Notes: generated from the sequence alone by a model not told the origin. A DNA stretch of 64,000 nt from Pseudomonas viridiflava (GCF_900585905.1 NZ_UTVH01000091.1:1-64000), one strand, 5' to 3'; counted from the stretch's first letter, positions 51,184 to 59,955 are shown. Numbers and translations: made by a program.

Positions 51184-52397
51184 CAGCTGAAGTCCTGGGC
51201 AATGCTGGCCGGAATCAATGGCAGCGTAACGATGGCGCAGGTGCCCCGGCCGACGCGCGAGCGGTAAACCACGCCGCCCTGATGCGCACGAGTAACGGCT
51301 GTCACAACGGCCAGCCCGAGGCCAGTGCCGGTGGCCTTGGTGGTAAAGAAGGGTTCGCCCATGCGCGCCAGTGCGGCAGCGTCGATGCCGCTGCCATTGT
51401 CACTGACGCACAGGCGCAGAGTATTGCCCCGAGCGTAGGCATGAATTTTCAAGCGGGTTTGACCAGCACTGGCCTGCACAGCGTTTTCAACCAGATTGAG
51501 CAAGGCGCCCACCAGCGTATCGCGATTGCACAGCAACTCGCCGGCGATACTGTCGCACTGCCAGCGTATCGCCAGATCCTGAGTGTGGGTCTGCGCAGCG
51601 GCCTGCAACGCCCTGAACATCGCGTCGGGGGTGATGCGGTCGGTCAGCGGCAATTCTCCCCGAGCGAACACCAGCATGTCGCGCACTTGATGTTCGAGCT
51701 CGTGGAGACGCTCCTTGAGGCGGCCGGCAAAACGCTGCTGCGTTTGCAGCGGTAATTGCTGCTCGGTCAAATGACTGGCGTAGATCAGCGCTGCCGACAG
51801 CGGCGTGCGAATCTGATGCGCCAGCGAAGCAACCATCTTGCCCAGCGACGACAGCCGCTCATGGCGCGCCAGTTGCCCCTGCAAACGACGGGTTTCGGTG
51901 AGGTCGTTGAGCAGCACCAATTGTCCGGGCTCAGCATCCAGGGAGCGGGTCGAAATCGACAGCCGACGCCCGTCCTTTAGCGAAATTTCGTGGCCGTCGT
52001 CTTCACGCGGAGCAAAACAGCGACTGATCACATGACGCCACAGCTGACCCAGCAATGGCTGGCCGAGCAGATCGATAGCGGCCGGGTTGGCCTCACAGAC
52101 CACGCCGGAGCCGTCAATGACGATAACACCGCCCGGCAGCAGATCCAGCAGGTTCTGCAAACGAAACGCCAGACGTTCTTTCTCCGCCAGTTCCTGCATG
52201 CGCTGGTCACTGACCACGGCCAGTTCGCCCTTGAGTTCGGTGACCCGGGCCTCCAGCAGGCTGTGGGAATCGGTCAGCTGCGACGACATCTGGCTGAACA
52301 GCTGGAACGCCTGCTCCAAACCGTGCCGGTTCCCCAGCTCATAGGACGGCAGCGCTTGGGGTGCAGGGGCAGAAGACATCTGGGCGGCCTGGGGCAT
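51183..52397 (-). CDS. fleS: Sensor histidine kinase FleS
   Basis: 404 residues with no membrane helices, so it is a soluble kinase. An N-terminal coiled coil (SLLEARVTELKGELAVVSDQ), a PAS domain (LLDLLPGGVIVIDGSGVVCE), HisKA with His194 in SLAHQIRTPL, and HATPase (VENAVQAS, VSDNGSGID, GTGLGLAVV). Partner of FleR; sigma-54 element 55 bases upstream. Confidence 0.95.
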   Translation of the reverse strand: MPQAAQMSSAPAPQALPSYELGNRHGLEQAFQLFSQMSSQLTDSHSLLEARVTELKGELAVVSDQRMQELAEKERLAFRLQNLLDLLPGGVIVIDGSGVVCEANPAAIDLLGQPLLGQLWRHVISRCFAPREDDGHEISLKDGRRLSISTRSLDAEPGQLVLLNDLTETRRLQGQLARHERLSSLGKMVASLAHQIRTPLSAALIYASHLTEQQLPLQTQQRFAGRLKERLHELEHQVRDMLVFARGELPLTDRITPDAMFRALQAAAQTHTQDLAIRWQCDSIAGELLCNRDTLVGALLNLVENAVQASAGQTRLKIHAYARGNTLRLCVSDNGSGIDAAALARMGEPFFTTKATGTGLGLAVVTAVTRAHQGGVVYRSRVGRGTCAIVTLPLIPASIAQDFS

Positions 52398-52451
52398 AAG
52401 TCATCTCTCGCTTGGCGAACCGTCAGTAAACGGTGTGTTGCAAGAGACATA

Positions 52452-52466
52452 GCAATCCCCGTGCCT
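52452..52466 (-). promoter_or_regulatory. Sigma-54 promoter of fleSR
   Basis: Minus-strand GGCACG, four bases, TTGC with exact GG-N10-GC spacing, 55 bases before the fleS ATG. Its upstream edge touches the T-run of the fleQ terminator. Confidence 0.88.
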
Positions 52467-52495
52467 AAAAAAAAGCCCCTGAAAAATCAGGGGCT
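52466..52495 (-). terminator. Rho-independent terminator of fleQ
   Basis: Stem AGCCCCTGA/TCAGGGGCT with a short A/T loop; on the minus strand it is followed by eight T. It lies about 25 bases after the fleQ stop and isolates fleQ from fleSR. Confidence 0.92.
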
Positions 52496-52520
52496 TGGGG
52501 TTTTTCGGCCGAGCGTGGCG

Positions 52521-53999
52521 TCAATCCTCCGCCTGATCATCACCCTCACGACGGCTCATGCCGTATTTGCGCATTTTCTCCACCAGGGTGGTGCGACGAA
52601 TACGCAATCGTTCGGCGGCGCGGGCCACGATGCCATTGGCGTCGTCCAGCGCCTGCTGGATCAGACCCTGCTCCAGACCGCCCAGATAATCCTTCAGGTC
52701 CAGGCCTTCGGGCGGCAACATGGCGTTGTTGGCGAAGTTCGGCGTGTGGCCATTGATGGCCACGCGCTCTTCCAGATCGCTGCGCAGGCTGTCGACCATC
52801 TGCTCGTCTTCATCGTCCACGTAGCGAAACTTCTTCGGCAGCTCGATGACGCCAATCACGCCATACGGGTGCATGATCGCCATCCGCTCGACCAGGTTGG
52901 CCAGCTCGCGCACGTTGCCTGGCCAGGCGTGGCGACACAGCGACATGATTGCCGCCGAATTGAAACGAATAGAGCCGCGCTTTTCGTGCTCCATGCGCGA
53001 GATCAGCTCGTTCATCAGCAGCGGAATATCTTCAACCCGCTCACGCAGCGGAGCCATCTCGATAGGAAACACGTTGAGGCGGTAATACAGATCTTCACGG
53101 AAGGTGCCGATCTCGATCATGCTTTCAAGGTTCTTGTGCGTGGCGGCAATGATGCGCACGTCAACGCTTTGTGTCTTGTTGCTGCCCACGCGCTCGAAGG
53201 TACGTTCCTGCAAGACGCGAAGCAGCTTGACCTGCATTGGCAGCGGCATGTCGCCGATTTCGTCGAGGAACAGCGTCCCGCCGTTGGCCAGTTCGAACCG
53301 ACCGGCGCGGCTGGTGATGGCACCGGTGAACGCGCCCTTTTCATGACCAAACAGCTCGCTCTCCAGCAGCTCGGCCGGGATCGCACCGCAGTTGACCGGC
53401 ACGAAGGGCCCATCACGGCGTTTGGAATGGTAATGCAGGTTGCGCGCGACCACTTCCTTGCCAGTACCGGACTCACCCAGGATCAACACACTGGCGTCGG
53501 TGTCGGCGACCTGCTGCATCATCTGCCGCACGTGCTGAATCGCGCGACTGGTGCCTACCAGGCTGCGAAAGAGATTGGGTTCGCGATGACGACCGCGCTC
53601 ACGGGCCTGATCGTACATCTCGCGATAGACCTGGGCACGGTGCAGCGAATCCAGCAGCTTGCTGTAGCTAGGGGGCATCTCGAGGGTGGAAAGTACGCGG
53701 CGGCGCATGTCTTCCGGCAGCTCGGTAGCAGCAGCCGTTTCGCCAACAAGCAACACGGGAAGGAACTCATCCCAGGTTGCCACTGTCTTAAGCAGTCCTT
53801 GAAGACCGCCCGGCGAATTTACGCTACCGGCAAGTACGCACTGGACCTCACGTGTGGACGCCAGAGAGCCGACCGCCTGCTGCCAGTCCTGACTGGAGCA
53901 CGCGATATTTTCTTCGCCGAGAAAATTCAGAATGACCGCCAGATCACGGCGCCGCTGGCTATCGTCGTCGATCAGTAGAATCTTGATTTCACGCCACAT
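52521..53999 (-). CDS. fleQ: Flagellar master regulator FleQ
   Basis: 492 residues. The N-terminal receiver-like domain keeps acidic residues (IDDD, 10-13) but the site where the phosphorylated Asp would be reads VLAGSV, so it is not phospho-regulated. AAA+ domain with Walker A GESGTGKE (175-182) and GAFTGA (222-227); C-terminal Fis-like helix-turn-helix (AERLRIRRTTLVEKMRKYGM). In pseudomonads FleQ binds c-di-GMP and FleN and activates early flagellar operons with sigma-54. Confidence 0.96.
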   Translation of the reverse strand: MWREIKILLIDDDSQRRRDLAVILNFLGEENIACSSQDWQQAVGSLASTREVQCVLAGSVNSPGGLQGLLKTVATWDEFLPVLLVGETAAATELPEDMRRRVLSTLEMPPSYSKLLDSLHRAQVYREMYDQARERGRHREPNLFRSLVGTSRAIQHVRQMMQQVADTDASVLILGESGTGKEVVARNLHYHSKRRDGPFVPVNCGAIPAELLESELFGHEKGAFTGAITSRAGRFELANGGTLFLDEIGDMPLPMQVKLLRVLQERTFERVGSNKTQSVDVRIIAATHKNLESMIEIGTFREDLYYRLNVFPIEMAPLRERVEDIPLLMNELISRMEHEKRGSIRFNSAAIMSLCRHAWPGNVRELANLVERMAIMHPYGVIGVIELPKKFRYVDDEDEQMVDSLRSDLEERVAINGHTPNFANNAMLPPEGLDLKDYLGGLEQGLIQQALDDANGIVARAAERLRIRRTTLVEKMRKYGMSRREGDDQAED

Positions 54000-54083
54000 G
54001 CAATAGCAACTTCCCTAGTCAACTCAATGCCCGATACAGGGGGGCAGCTCGGTCCCTCGGCGGTAGCTGATCCGAGTCACCAG

Positions 54084-54112
54084 AAAATAGTAAACATCGC
54101 TAGTTAAGTCAA
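54084..54112 (-). promoter_or_regulatory. Candidate sigma-70 promoter of fleQ
   Basis: Minus-strand -35 TTGACT, spacer 17, -10 TATTTT, 85 bases before the fleQ ATG in a strongly AT-rich stretch. No sigma-54 element is present, as expected for the top-tier gene. Confidence 0.6.
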
Positions 54113-54162
54113 AATACCGTAAACAGTCAAATTTATGGCGTATATCATTTTTGACCAAGCGG

Positions 54163-54462
54163 TCACGAATCAAAGAGATGGTAAACCTTTGTGGCATTCT
54201 TGGCTTGAGTGATTTGCGTCATCTCATCTGCAATGGCCTGGCGCTCACCGGTGGCCGTATCGATCAACTGGCGGTACACCGAGAGCAGTTCCTCAAGGTT
54301 GTTGCGCAGCTGCGGATCATTAGGCACTTCAGCACCAATGACATCCTCCATACAAGCACGGCACGCAAGGTCGAGCTTGACGATGGTTGCCCAGTCACGG
54401 TCGGCCAATGCCCCTACCAGGGCTTCACGCGTCTCTTCGATACGCTTGAGTGCGACGCTCAT
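54163..54462 (-). CDS. fliT: FliT-like flagellar chaperone
   Basis: 99 residues, all helical, 26 bases after fliS. In other bacteria the gene at this place encodes FliT, the FliD chaperone and modulator of flagellar regulators. Sequence identity to enteric FliT is expected to be low (RIEETREALVGALADRDWAT, CRACMEDVIG), so the call is by position, size and helical content. Confidence 0.75.
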   Translation of the reverse strand: MSVALKRIEETREALVGALADRDWATIVKLDLACRACMEDVIGAEVPNDPQLRNNLEELLSVYRQLIDTATGERQAIADEMTQITQAKNATKVYHLFDS

Positions 54463-54488
54463 ACAGACCTCCTCAGCACATTTAAATC

Positions 54489-54884
54489 TTATTGATTTTG
54501 CAGAGCGCCAATGGCATCCCAGCCTTCTTTGACGGTGATCAACAAACCCGCCACTTCATCCAGCATCTTTGGATCACTCTTGATGTTGGCTTCCGCCAGA
54601 CGCTTCATCATGTATTGATAAAGATTGTCCTGATTGCGCAGCGCGGCGGTGGGATCCTTGTCGAGATCCAGGCCTTCACGCAGACCGCCGACAATGCCGA
54701 TCGCCTTACTGATGAAGATGCCTTTACCGGCGATATCCTTGCGCGCCATGGCGCCCTTGGCCTGGGCAATACGATCAAGGCCACCTTCCATCAACATCTG
54801 GACGAGACGGTGGGGGCTGGCTTCAGAAGTCTGAGCCTGGGCGCCAACCTTTTGGTACTGCCGCAACGCTAACATGGGATTCAT
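54489..54884 (-). CDS. fliS: Flagellin export chaperone FliS
   Basis: 131 residues. Family signature at the start: ALRQYQKVGAQAQTSEASPH, RLVQMLMEGGLDRIAQAKGA. A four-helix bundle that binds the flagellin C-terminus to prevent early polymerisation. It follows fliD after a terminator-like hairpin. Confidence 0.95.
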   Translation of the reverse strand: MNPMLALRQYQKVGAQAQTSEASPHRLVQMLMEGGLDRIAQAKGAMARKDIAGKGIFISKAIGIVGGLREGLDLDKDPTAALRNQDNLYQYMMKRLAEANIKSDPKMLDEVAGLLITVKEGWDAIGALQNQ

Positions 54885-54960
54885 AAGGATACCTCTCAGC
54901 TACTCCAACACTCACATAACCAAGCTATCGACGCCGGGCCGGAAAACTTTAATACAAAGC

Positions 54961-54987
54961 AAAAGCCCGACACGAAGTCGGGCTTTT
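54961..54987. terminator. Bidirectional terminator after fliD
   Basis: AAAAGCCCGAC and GTCGGGCTTTT around a short loop, about 15 bases after the fliD stop. It should reduce fliST transcription coming from fliD, implying either readthrough or a separate weak promoter for fliST. Confidence 0.88.
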
Positions 54988-55002
54988 GTACAAGCGATTT
55001 AC

Positions 55003-56454
55003 TTACGAAGCGTTTTTCTGTGCGTTCATCGCCTCGAAGATCGAGGTGACGCTGGACGCCGTTGCCTTGAGCTTGCTGACTATCAGGTCCATGGCGTTGT
55101 ACTTGGCCGTCAAGGTCGTGGTCATGCTGGCAATACGACGGTCCAGGGCTTCTTTCTGATTGGCCAGATCAGTCTTGATCTTGGTCAGCGCGTTGTTCTT
55201 CAGAGCAAAAACGCCGTCAGACTTGCTGAACGGAACCAACGCCTTGTCAATGCGCGACAGTAGACCGGTATCGCCGGTGAACAGGGTCTGAATCTGCCCG
55301 CCGAGCTTCTTGTCGTTCATGGCAGCGGTGAACTTGGCACTGTCCATCTGCAAGGTGCCATTGCCCTGGGTGGTGATACCCAGCTGCGCCAGCGAGCCCA
55401 GTCCTGAATTGCCACTGGCCTTGGCTATCTGGTCGCGAATGGTCTGCAGCATCGCCGCAGGTGCCGAGTCACCGGTCAGCTCCGCAGGCACGAAGATGCC
55501 TTTGGAATCGACTGAACCCTTGGTCACGGAAGTCACCAGGTTGGCCAGTGTATTGAACGAATTGACGAAGGTATTGAGCGAGGTTTTCAACCCGTCGGTG
55601 TTGGTGCCCACGGTGATGGTCGAAAACTTGCTGCCTGTGGTCAGGCTGCTGCTACCGTCGCCGCTGGCCAGCAAATCAAAGCTCAGACCGGAAATCGCGC
55701 CGCTGACAGTGTTTTTCGGACTGGTCAGCTCAAGGCCGTCGACCGTGAACATCGCATCCTGAGCGAAGCCAGAAATCGCACCCGCACCGGGTACGCCACC
55801 GCTGCCGGTGGACGCCATGGTCTTGGTGCCATCGATATCCAGCATGCTGCCGATGTCGCCGCTGCCCGTTACCGAAATATCACTGCCCTTGCCGGTGTTG
55901 GTCGAACTGAATACCAGCCGGGCACCGTTGGCGTCGGTAATGATGTTGGCAGAAATACCTTTACCCTGTAGCGCACTGTTGATCGTGTCGCGCGCTTCCT
56001 GCAGCGTGCCACCGGGCTTTATAACCACCGTGTTGTCAGTGCCATTTTGAGTGATTTTCAGGGAACCACTCGGAATAGCACTCTGCTGCGCCGGGGTGAG
56101 TGCAGCAGATGCTACTTTAGAAGGCGTTGCCAGCTGCTTGACGCCGATGGTGTAGGTACCGTTGACCGCGGCGTTGTCTGCCGTTGCCTTGATGACGGTA
56201 TCGGCCGACGAGGTGGCAGTAAAACCGAGAAATGCCGGTGCCGTGGTGCTGTTCAGGGTCTTCATCGAGTCCTGAAACGCAGCCAGTGCCGACTTCAGCT
56301 TCGCCACAGCAGACAGCGAATCCGTGTTCTTGGTGGTTTGCTTGGTGAGCTGGTTCGCCTTGGCCGCCGAATCGGAATCGACGAGTACCTTGACGATGGC
56401 GCCGATGTCCAGGCCTGAACCCACACCGATGCTGGTGGAAATTGGACTTGCCAT
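55003..56454 (-). CDS. fliD: Flagellar filament cap protein FliD
   Basis: 483 residues. Conserved N-terminal coiled coil (STSIGVGSGLDIGAIVKVLV), variable central domains, and C-terminal coiled coil (LDRRIASMTTTLTAKYNAMD, VSKLKATASSVTSIFEAM). It caps the filament and guides flagellin folding. Central domains are Ser/Thr/Gly-rich, usual for surface-exposed FliD. Confidence 0.95.
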   Translation of the reverse strand: MASPISTSIGVGSGLDIGAIVKVLVDSDSAAKANQLTKQTTKNTDSLSAVAKLKSALAAFQDSMKTLNSTTAPAFLGFTATSSADTVIKATADNAAVNGTYTIGVKQLATPSKVASAALTPAQQSAIPSGSLKITQNGTDNTVVIKPGGTLQEARDTINSALQGKGISANIITDANGARLVFSSTNTGKGSDISVTGSGDIGSMLDIDGTKTMASTGSGGVPGAGAISGFAQDAMFTVDGLELTSPKNTVSGAISGLSFDLLASGDGSSSLTTGSKFSTITVGTNTDGLKTSLNTFVNSFNTLANLVTSVTKGSVDSKGIFVPAELTGDSAPAAMLQTIRDQIAKASGNSGLGSLAQLGITTQGNGTLQMDSAKFTAAMNDKKLGGQIQTLFTGDTGLLSRIDKALVPFSKSDGVFALKNNALTKIKTDLANQKEALDRRIASMTTTLTAKYNAMDLIVSKLKATASSVTSIFEAMNAQKNAS

Positions 56455-56536
56455 GTGCTTCTCCCTTACAGAATGTTGCCGGTCTTCTGACCCCGAAAGG
56501 AATCAGAAAAACCTGCAACAAGTTTCATGCCAGTGA

Positions 56537-56917
56537 TCAGACTTCAGCGCGAAACAACAAACTGCTGGCGTCACTCAGGCTATCGGCAAGTTTCAACACT
56601 TCTTCATTGGGAATTTGCCGAATCACGTCACCTGACTCGCTCGCGATCACCTTGACCACGACCTTGCCGGAGGATTCATCTACCGAAAACTCCAGGTTAC
56701 GCTTGACCGACTGAAAGAACTTTTGAATGTCCTCGGCAGCGGCCTTGACCTGCTCGTCATCTTGCCTCTGACCTTGTTGCTGCGAGCCTTTACTTTCTGC
56801 CGAGGCCGCCACATTTGCAACAGCGGGCTTCTCGACCGACGACCTGTCCGGCACAGCGGCCAGTAGTGCCGGCGGAGCGGCAGGATAAGACAGGTTCAAC
56901 TTTACATTCATATCCAT
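56537..56917 (-). CDS. flaG: Flagellar protein FlaG
   Basis: 126 residues from the ATG at 56917 (GAGG upstream); a second ATG two codons later is possible. The N-terminus is variable; the C-terminal FlaG domain is clear (FFQSVKRNLEFSVDESSGKV, RQIPNEEVLKLADSL). FlaG limits filament length in pseudomonads and vibrios. It lies between fliC and fliD, downstream of the fliC terminator. Confidence 0.92.
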   Translation of the reverse strand: MDMNVKLNLSYPAAPPALLAAVPDRSSVEKPAVANVAASAESKGSQQQGQRQDDEQVKAAAEDIQKFFQSVKRNLEFSVDESSGKVVVKVIASESGDVIRQIPNEEVLKLADSLSDASSLLFRAEV

Positions 56918-56936
56918 GACCAACACCTCAGAAAGT

Positions 56937-56972
56937 AAAAAAGCGAGGGAGCACGAATCGCACTCCCCCGCT
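56937..56972 (-). terminator. Rho-independent terminator of fliC
   Basis: On the minus strand AGCGGGGGAG pairs with CTCCCTCGCT (one mismatch bulge), followed by TTTTTT. It lies 17 bases after the fliC stop. It should keep flagellin mRNA far above flaG-fliD. Confidence 0.88.
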
Positions 56973-56988
56973 AGCACTCATTCCGAAA

Positions 56989-57837
56989 TTACTGAAGCAG
57001 CTTCAGTACAGCGGAAGGCAGCTGGTTGGCCTGAGCCAGAACCGAAGTGGAAGCCTGTTGCAGAGTCTGCTGCTTGGTCAGCTGTGCAGTTTCAGCAGCG
57101 AAGTCGGTATCTTGTACACGGCCCAGTGCAGCACTGGCGTTTTCGTTGATGTTCTGCAGGTTGGAGATGGTGCTGGTCAGACGGTTTTGTGCAGCACCGA
57201 GGTCAGCACGGGTGGCGTTGATGGTCGACAGAGCCGAGTCGATGGCAGCGATCGCAGCAGAGAAGTTAGTCTCGGCAGTGGTGCTGTCGGAACCGGCGAT
57301 GGTTACAGCCGAGCCTACACCCAGGGTGTCTGCGTCGAAGCTTGCGCTCAGGGACAGAGTGATCTGGTTCGAAGAACCCGAGTTGGAGCCAACCTGGAAA
57401 GTCATGGTGCTGGCGGACCCGTCAACCAGGTTCTTGCCGTTCAGGTTGGTGCTGCCAGCGATACGGGTCAGCTCGGAGCTCATCTGGCTGAATTCTTTGT
57501 TCAGAGCATCACGGTCGCCAGCGCTGTTGCTGTCGTTTCGCGATTGAACAGCCAGTTCACGCATACGCTGCAGGATGTTGGTCGATTCTTGCAGCGCGCC
57601 TTCAGCGGTCTGAGCGATCGAGATACCGTCGTTGGCGTTTTTAATTGCCATGTTCTGACCGCGGATCTGCGAAGTGATGCGGGTAGCGATCTGCAGGCCA
57701 GCGGCGTCGTCTTTGGCGCTGTTGATTTTCAAGCCCGAGGACAGACGAGTCATCGAGGTGGAGAGTGCGTCGGAAGCCTTGCCGAGGTTCTTTTGAACGT
57801 TCAAGGAGGCAACGTTGGTGTTTACTGTTAAAGCCAT
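56989..57837 (-). CDS. fliC: Flagellin FliC
   Basis: 282 residues from the ATG at 57837 (MALTVNTNVASLNVQKNLGK). Conserved D0/D1 helices at both ends flank a short central domain. The flg22 immune epitope is at residues 30-51 (starts TRLSSG, ends GLQIA) and matches the P. syringae type; the flgII-28 region is at 84-111 and ends SAGDRDA. Serines stand at 143, 164, 176, 183, 193 and 201, the six positions reported as glycosylated in P. syringae. The window also contains the matching glycosyltransferases. Confidence 0.98.
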   Translation of the reverse strand: MALTVNTNVASLNVQKNLGKASDALSTSMTRLSSGLKINSAKDDAAGLQIATRITSQIRGQNMAIKNANDGISIAQTAEGALQESTNILQRMRELAVQSRNDSNSAGDRDALNKEFSQMSSELTRIAGSTNLNGKNLVDGSASTMTFQVGSNSGSSNQITLSLSASFDADTLGVGSAVTIAGSDSTTAETNFSAAIAAIDSALSTINATRADLGAAQNRLTSTISNLQNINENASAALGRVQDTDFAAETAQLTKQQTLQQASTSVLAQANQLPSAVLKLLQ

Positions 57838-57919
57838 GATGAATTCCTCGTGGGGGTGATTACTGCGGGCTTCCGGCCCCTGCAATGCGCCGGGTGTGCC
57901 TAGAGAACCTTCGTAATAG

Positions 57920-57946
57920 TTATCGTCGCGGTAGCGAGTTGCTTGA
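57920..57946 (-). promoter_or_regulatory. Sigma-28 (FliA) promoter of fliC
   Basis: Minus-strand TCAAGCAA, 11 bases, GACGATAA; one mismatch to the -10 consensus GCCGATAA and exact spacing. It begins 83 bases before the fliC ATG. Confidence 0.88.
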
Positions 57947-58216
57947 GGAATTTTTTGAATATTTTTGCTAGCCCTGTGCCACCCCCTATAAAACAAGGGC
58001 TTAGGCTATTCTCAACGGGGCTGTGAGGGGTTTGGGCGGCCTGTGCGAGGGCCGCAACAGGCATATACAGAGACTAATAGAGGTGATTGTTATATCGCAA
58101 TTACACAATCACCGATAAAAAAAGCCCGCGTATTAATCGCGGGCCTTTTGTTATCGTTCAATCTTTACATTCAATCTTTACACACTTTACATTCCGTGTG
58201 ACTTAGTTCTCATTAT
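57947..58216. other. Region upstream of the fliC promoter
   Basis: AT-rich, no gene. Contains the terminator of the KAS III-like gene at 58117-58150. Nothing else recognised. Confidence 0.6.
58117..58150. terminator. Rho-independent terminator of the KAS III-like gene
   Basis: GCCCGCG (58124-58130) and CGCGGGC (58138-58144), with seven A before and a short T-run after; on the minus strand it ends in T7. It separates the glycosylation locus from fliC. Confidence 0.88.
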
Positions 58217-59146
58217 TCAGCCTTTATAGATAATTGCCGAACCCCAGGACAGCCCCACGCCGAAGCCGCTCAGTGCGACCCGGGACCAGGCGGAGTCGAG
58301 CACGTGTTTTTCCAGCAGCAAGGGAATGCTGGACGACACGGTATTGCCGGTCTCGACCATGTCCTTGAGAAACTTCTCCGGTTTGTCTTCAAAGCGTCGC
58401 GCCACCGCATCGACAATGGCGGCACTGCCCTGGTGAATGCAGAACGCATCGATGTCATCAGGCTTGAGGCCCGACTCGTCGAGCAGCTCATGCAGGTGGG
58501 CAGGTACTTTGAGCAGCGCGAAGTTGAATACCTGGCGGCCATTCATGAAGAACACGCCATTGCTGACCTTCAGGTGCGGCGCGCCGGACCCGTCAGTGCC
58601 GAATTTGGCCTTGCCGAGTTTCCAGATCGCGTCCTCGCCCATCCAGGTCGCGGTGGCGGCGTCGCCGAACAGCATGGTGGTGTTGCGATCCTCGGGGTCG
58701 ACGATTTTCGAATACGGATCGGCAGTGATCAGCAGGCCGTTTTTCAACCCCGCCGCCTCCATGAAGCCCTTGATCGCATAAATGCCGTAGACATAGCCGG
58801 AGCAGCCCAGGGAAATATCGAACGCCGCCACATTGGTTGACAGCCCGAGCTTGTCCTGAACGATGGCAGCGGTGTGTGGCAGCCCTTCTTCATCGCCGTT
58901 CTGGGTCACGACAATCAGCACATCAATGCTTTCGCGCTTGAGTTGCGGATTGTTGGCGAACAGCTGGTTGGCGGCTTCGACACAGAGGTCGGAGGTTTCC
59001 TGCCCGGCTTCTTTGCGCGGCAGGAAGGTGGAGCCGATCTTGCCGAGGATGAACTCTTCATCCTTGCCGAATTTGGCACCTTGAACGTAGTTATCCACGC
59101 CCGACGTGGGCAGGTAACTCGCTATGCTTTTTATGCCAATCATCAT
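58217..59146 (-). CDS. 3-oxoacyl-ACP synthase III-like protein of the flagellin glycosylation locus
   Basis: 309 residues; the first two codons are both ATG. FabH fold with the catalytic triad: Cys115 in SLGCSGYVYG, His238 in FCIHQG and Asn268 in VETGNTVSSS. It is the gene called orf3 in the P. syringae flagellin-glycosylation locus, next to fliC. It probably makes or loads an acyl group for the modified viosamine-type sugar of the flagellin glycan rather than serving general fatty acid synthesis; that is inference from family and place. Confidence 0.88.
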   Translation of the reverse strand: MMIGIKSIASYLPTSGVDNYVQGAKFGKDEEFILGKIGSTFLPRKEAGQETSDLCVEAANQLFANNPQLKRESIDVLIVVTQNGDEEGLPHTAAIVQDKLGLSTNVAAFDISLGCSGYVYGIYAIKGFMEAAGLKNGLLITADPYSKIVDPEDRNTTMLFGDAATATWMGEDAIWKLGKAKFGTDGSGAPHLKVSNGVFFMNGRQVFNFALLKVPAHLHELLDESGLKPDDIDAFCIHQGSAAIVDAVARRFEDKPEKFLKDMVETGNTVSSSIPLLLEKHVLDSAWSRVALSGFGVGLSWGSAIIYKG

Positions 59147-59396
59147 GGCTTCCCGATCAGTAAACAGGTCATAAAATAGCCACCCCGGAGACAGTTGGGC
59201 GCTACCTGAAGAATTATTTGGCAGACATTTTCAGGGCGATGGGCAGCTTAAGCAAGTCGGCTGCACGGCGATCCCCGTATCACAGTAATGTGAAGATGCA
59301 CTTTATGACCCGCAGGTCACTCGCTGCGTCAGGCTTTGTAAGGGTTTTGCGATAGATGCCACGCAGAAAAAAATCCCGCCGCGTCTCTCTTCGCAT

Positions 59397-59855
59397 CCTG
59401 GTAGGCGTGCATGAGCAACGCGGGGCCGCAATGGCTATCCGCCTGACACACCGCCATCGCGACCTCGCGGTGCTCGTGCGCTCCTACAGAGGGATGAAAC
59501 CGTTCTGGCGCGAGAGATGTGGAATGTTCGCGGATGACGGCCTCTTCATTAAACAACCCAGGACCTGATTTGAAACACCTTTCCGTAGGAGCGCACGAGC
59601 AACGCGAGGCCACGATAGCTATCCGCCTGACACACCGCCATCGCGGCCTCGCGGTGCTCGGGCGCTCCTACAGAGGGATGAAACCGTTCTGGCGCGAGAG
59701 ATGTGGAATGCTCGCGGATGACAACCTCTTCATTAAACAACCCAGGACCTGATTTGAAACACCTTTCCGTAGGAGCGCACGAGCACCGCGAGGCCGCGAT
59801 AGCTATCCGCCTGACACACCGCCATCGCGGCCTCGCGGTGCTCGGTGGAGCGCCA
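59397..59855. repeat. Tandem array of a 184-bp REP-containing unit
   Basis: About 2.5 copies with a 184-base period: 59397-59580, 59581-59764, and a partial copy from 59765. Copies 2 and 3 are nearly identical over their shared length. Each unit starts with an inverted pair, GTAGGAGCGC...AACGCGAGGC and GCCTCGCGGTGCTCG...GCGCTCCTAC, with a CTGACACACCGCCATCGC segment between the arms. A unique-looking spacer follows (GATGAAACCGTTCTGGCGCG to about ACCTGATTTGAAACAC). Confidence 0.88.
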
Positions 59856-59918
59856 CCCCGGTCGCGCCTACAGGTCCCACGTTTGTCGCGCGACGGGGGA
59901 TCTTCTACAAAATGCAAA

Positions 59919-59955
59919 AAGCGGCCCGACACTCATGGCATCGGACCGCTTCTGC
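59919..59955 (-). terminator. Terminator of fgt2
   Basis: AAGCGG and CCGCTT arms with CCGA/TCGG inside; on the minus strand it is followed by TTTTTGC. It lies about 30 bases after the fgt2 stop, which argues that the KAS III-like gene needs its own promoter. Confidence 0.75.

Noticed and set aside
56455..56536. Possible sigma-54 promoter before fliD
   Set aside because: GCAA and ATGCCA are present but the spacing is too long.
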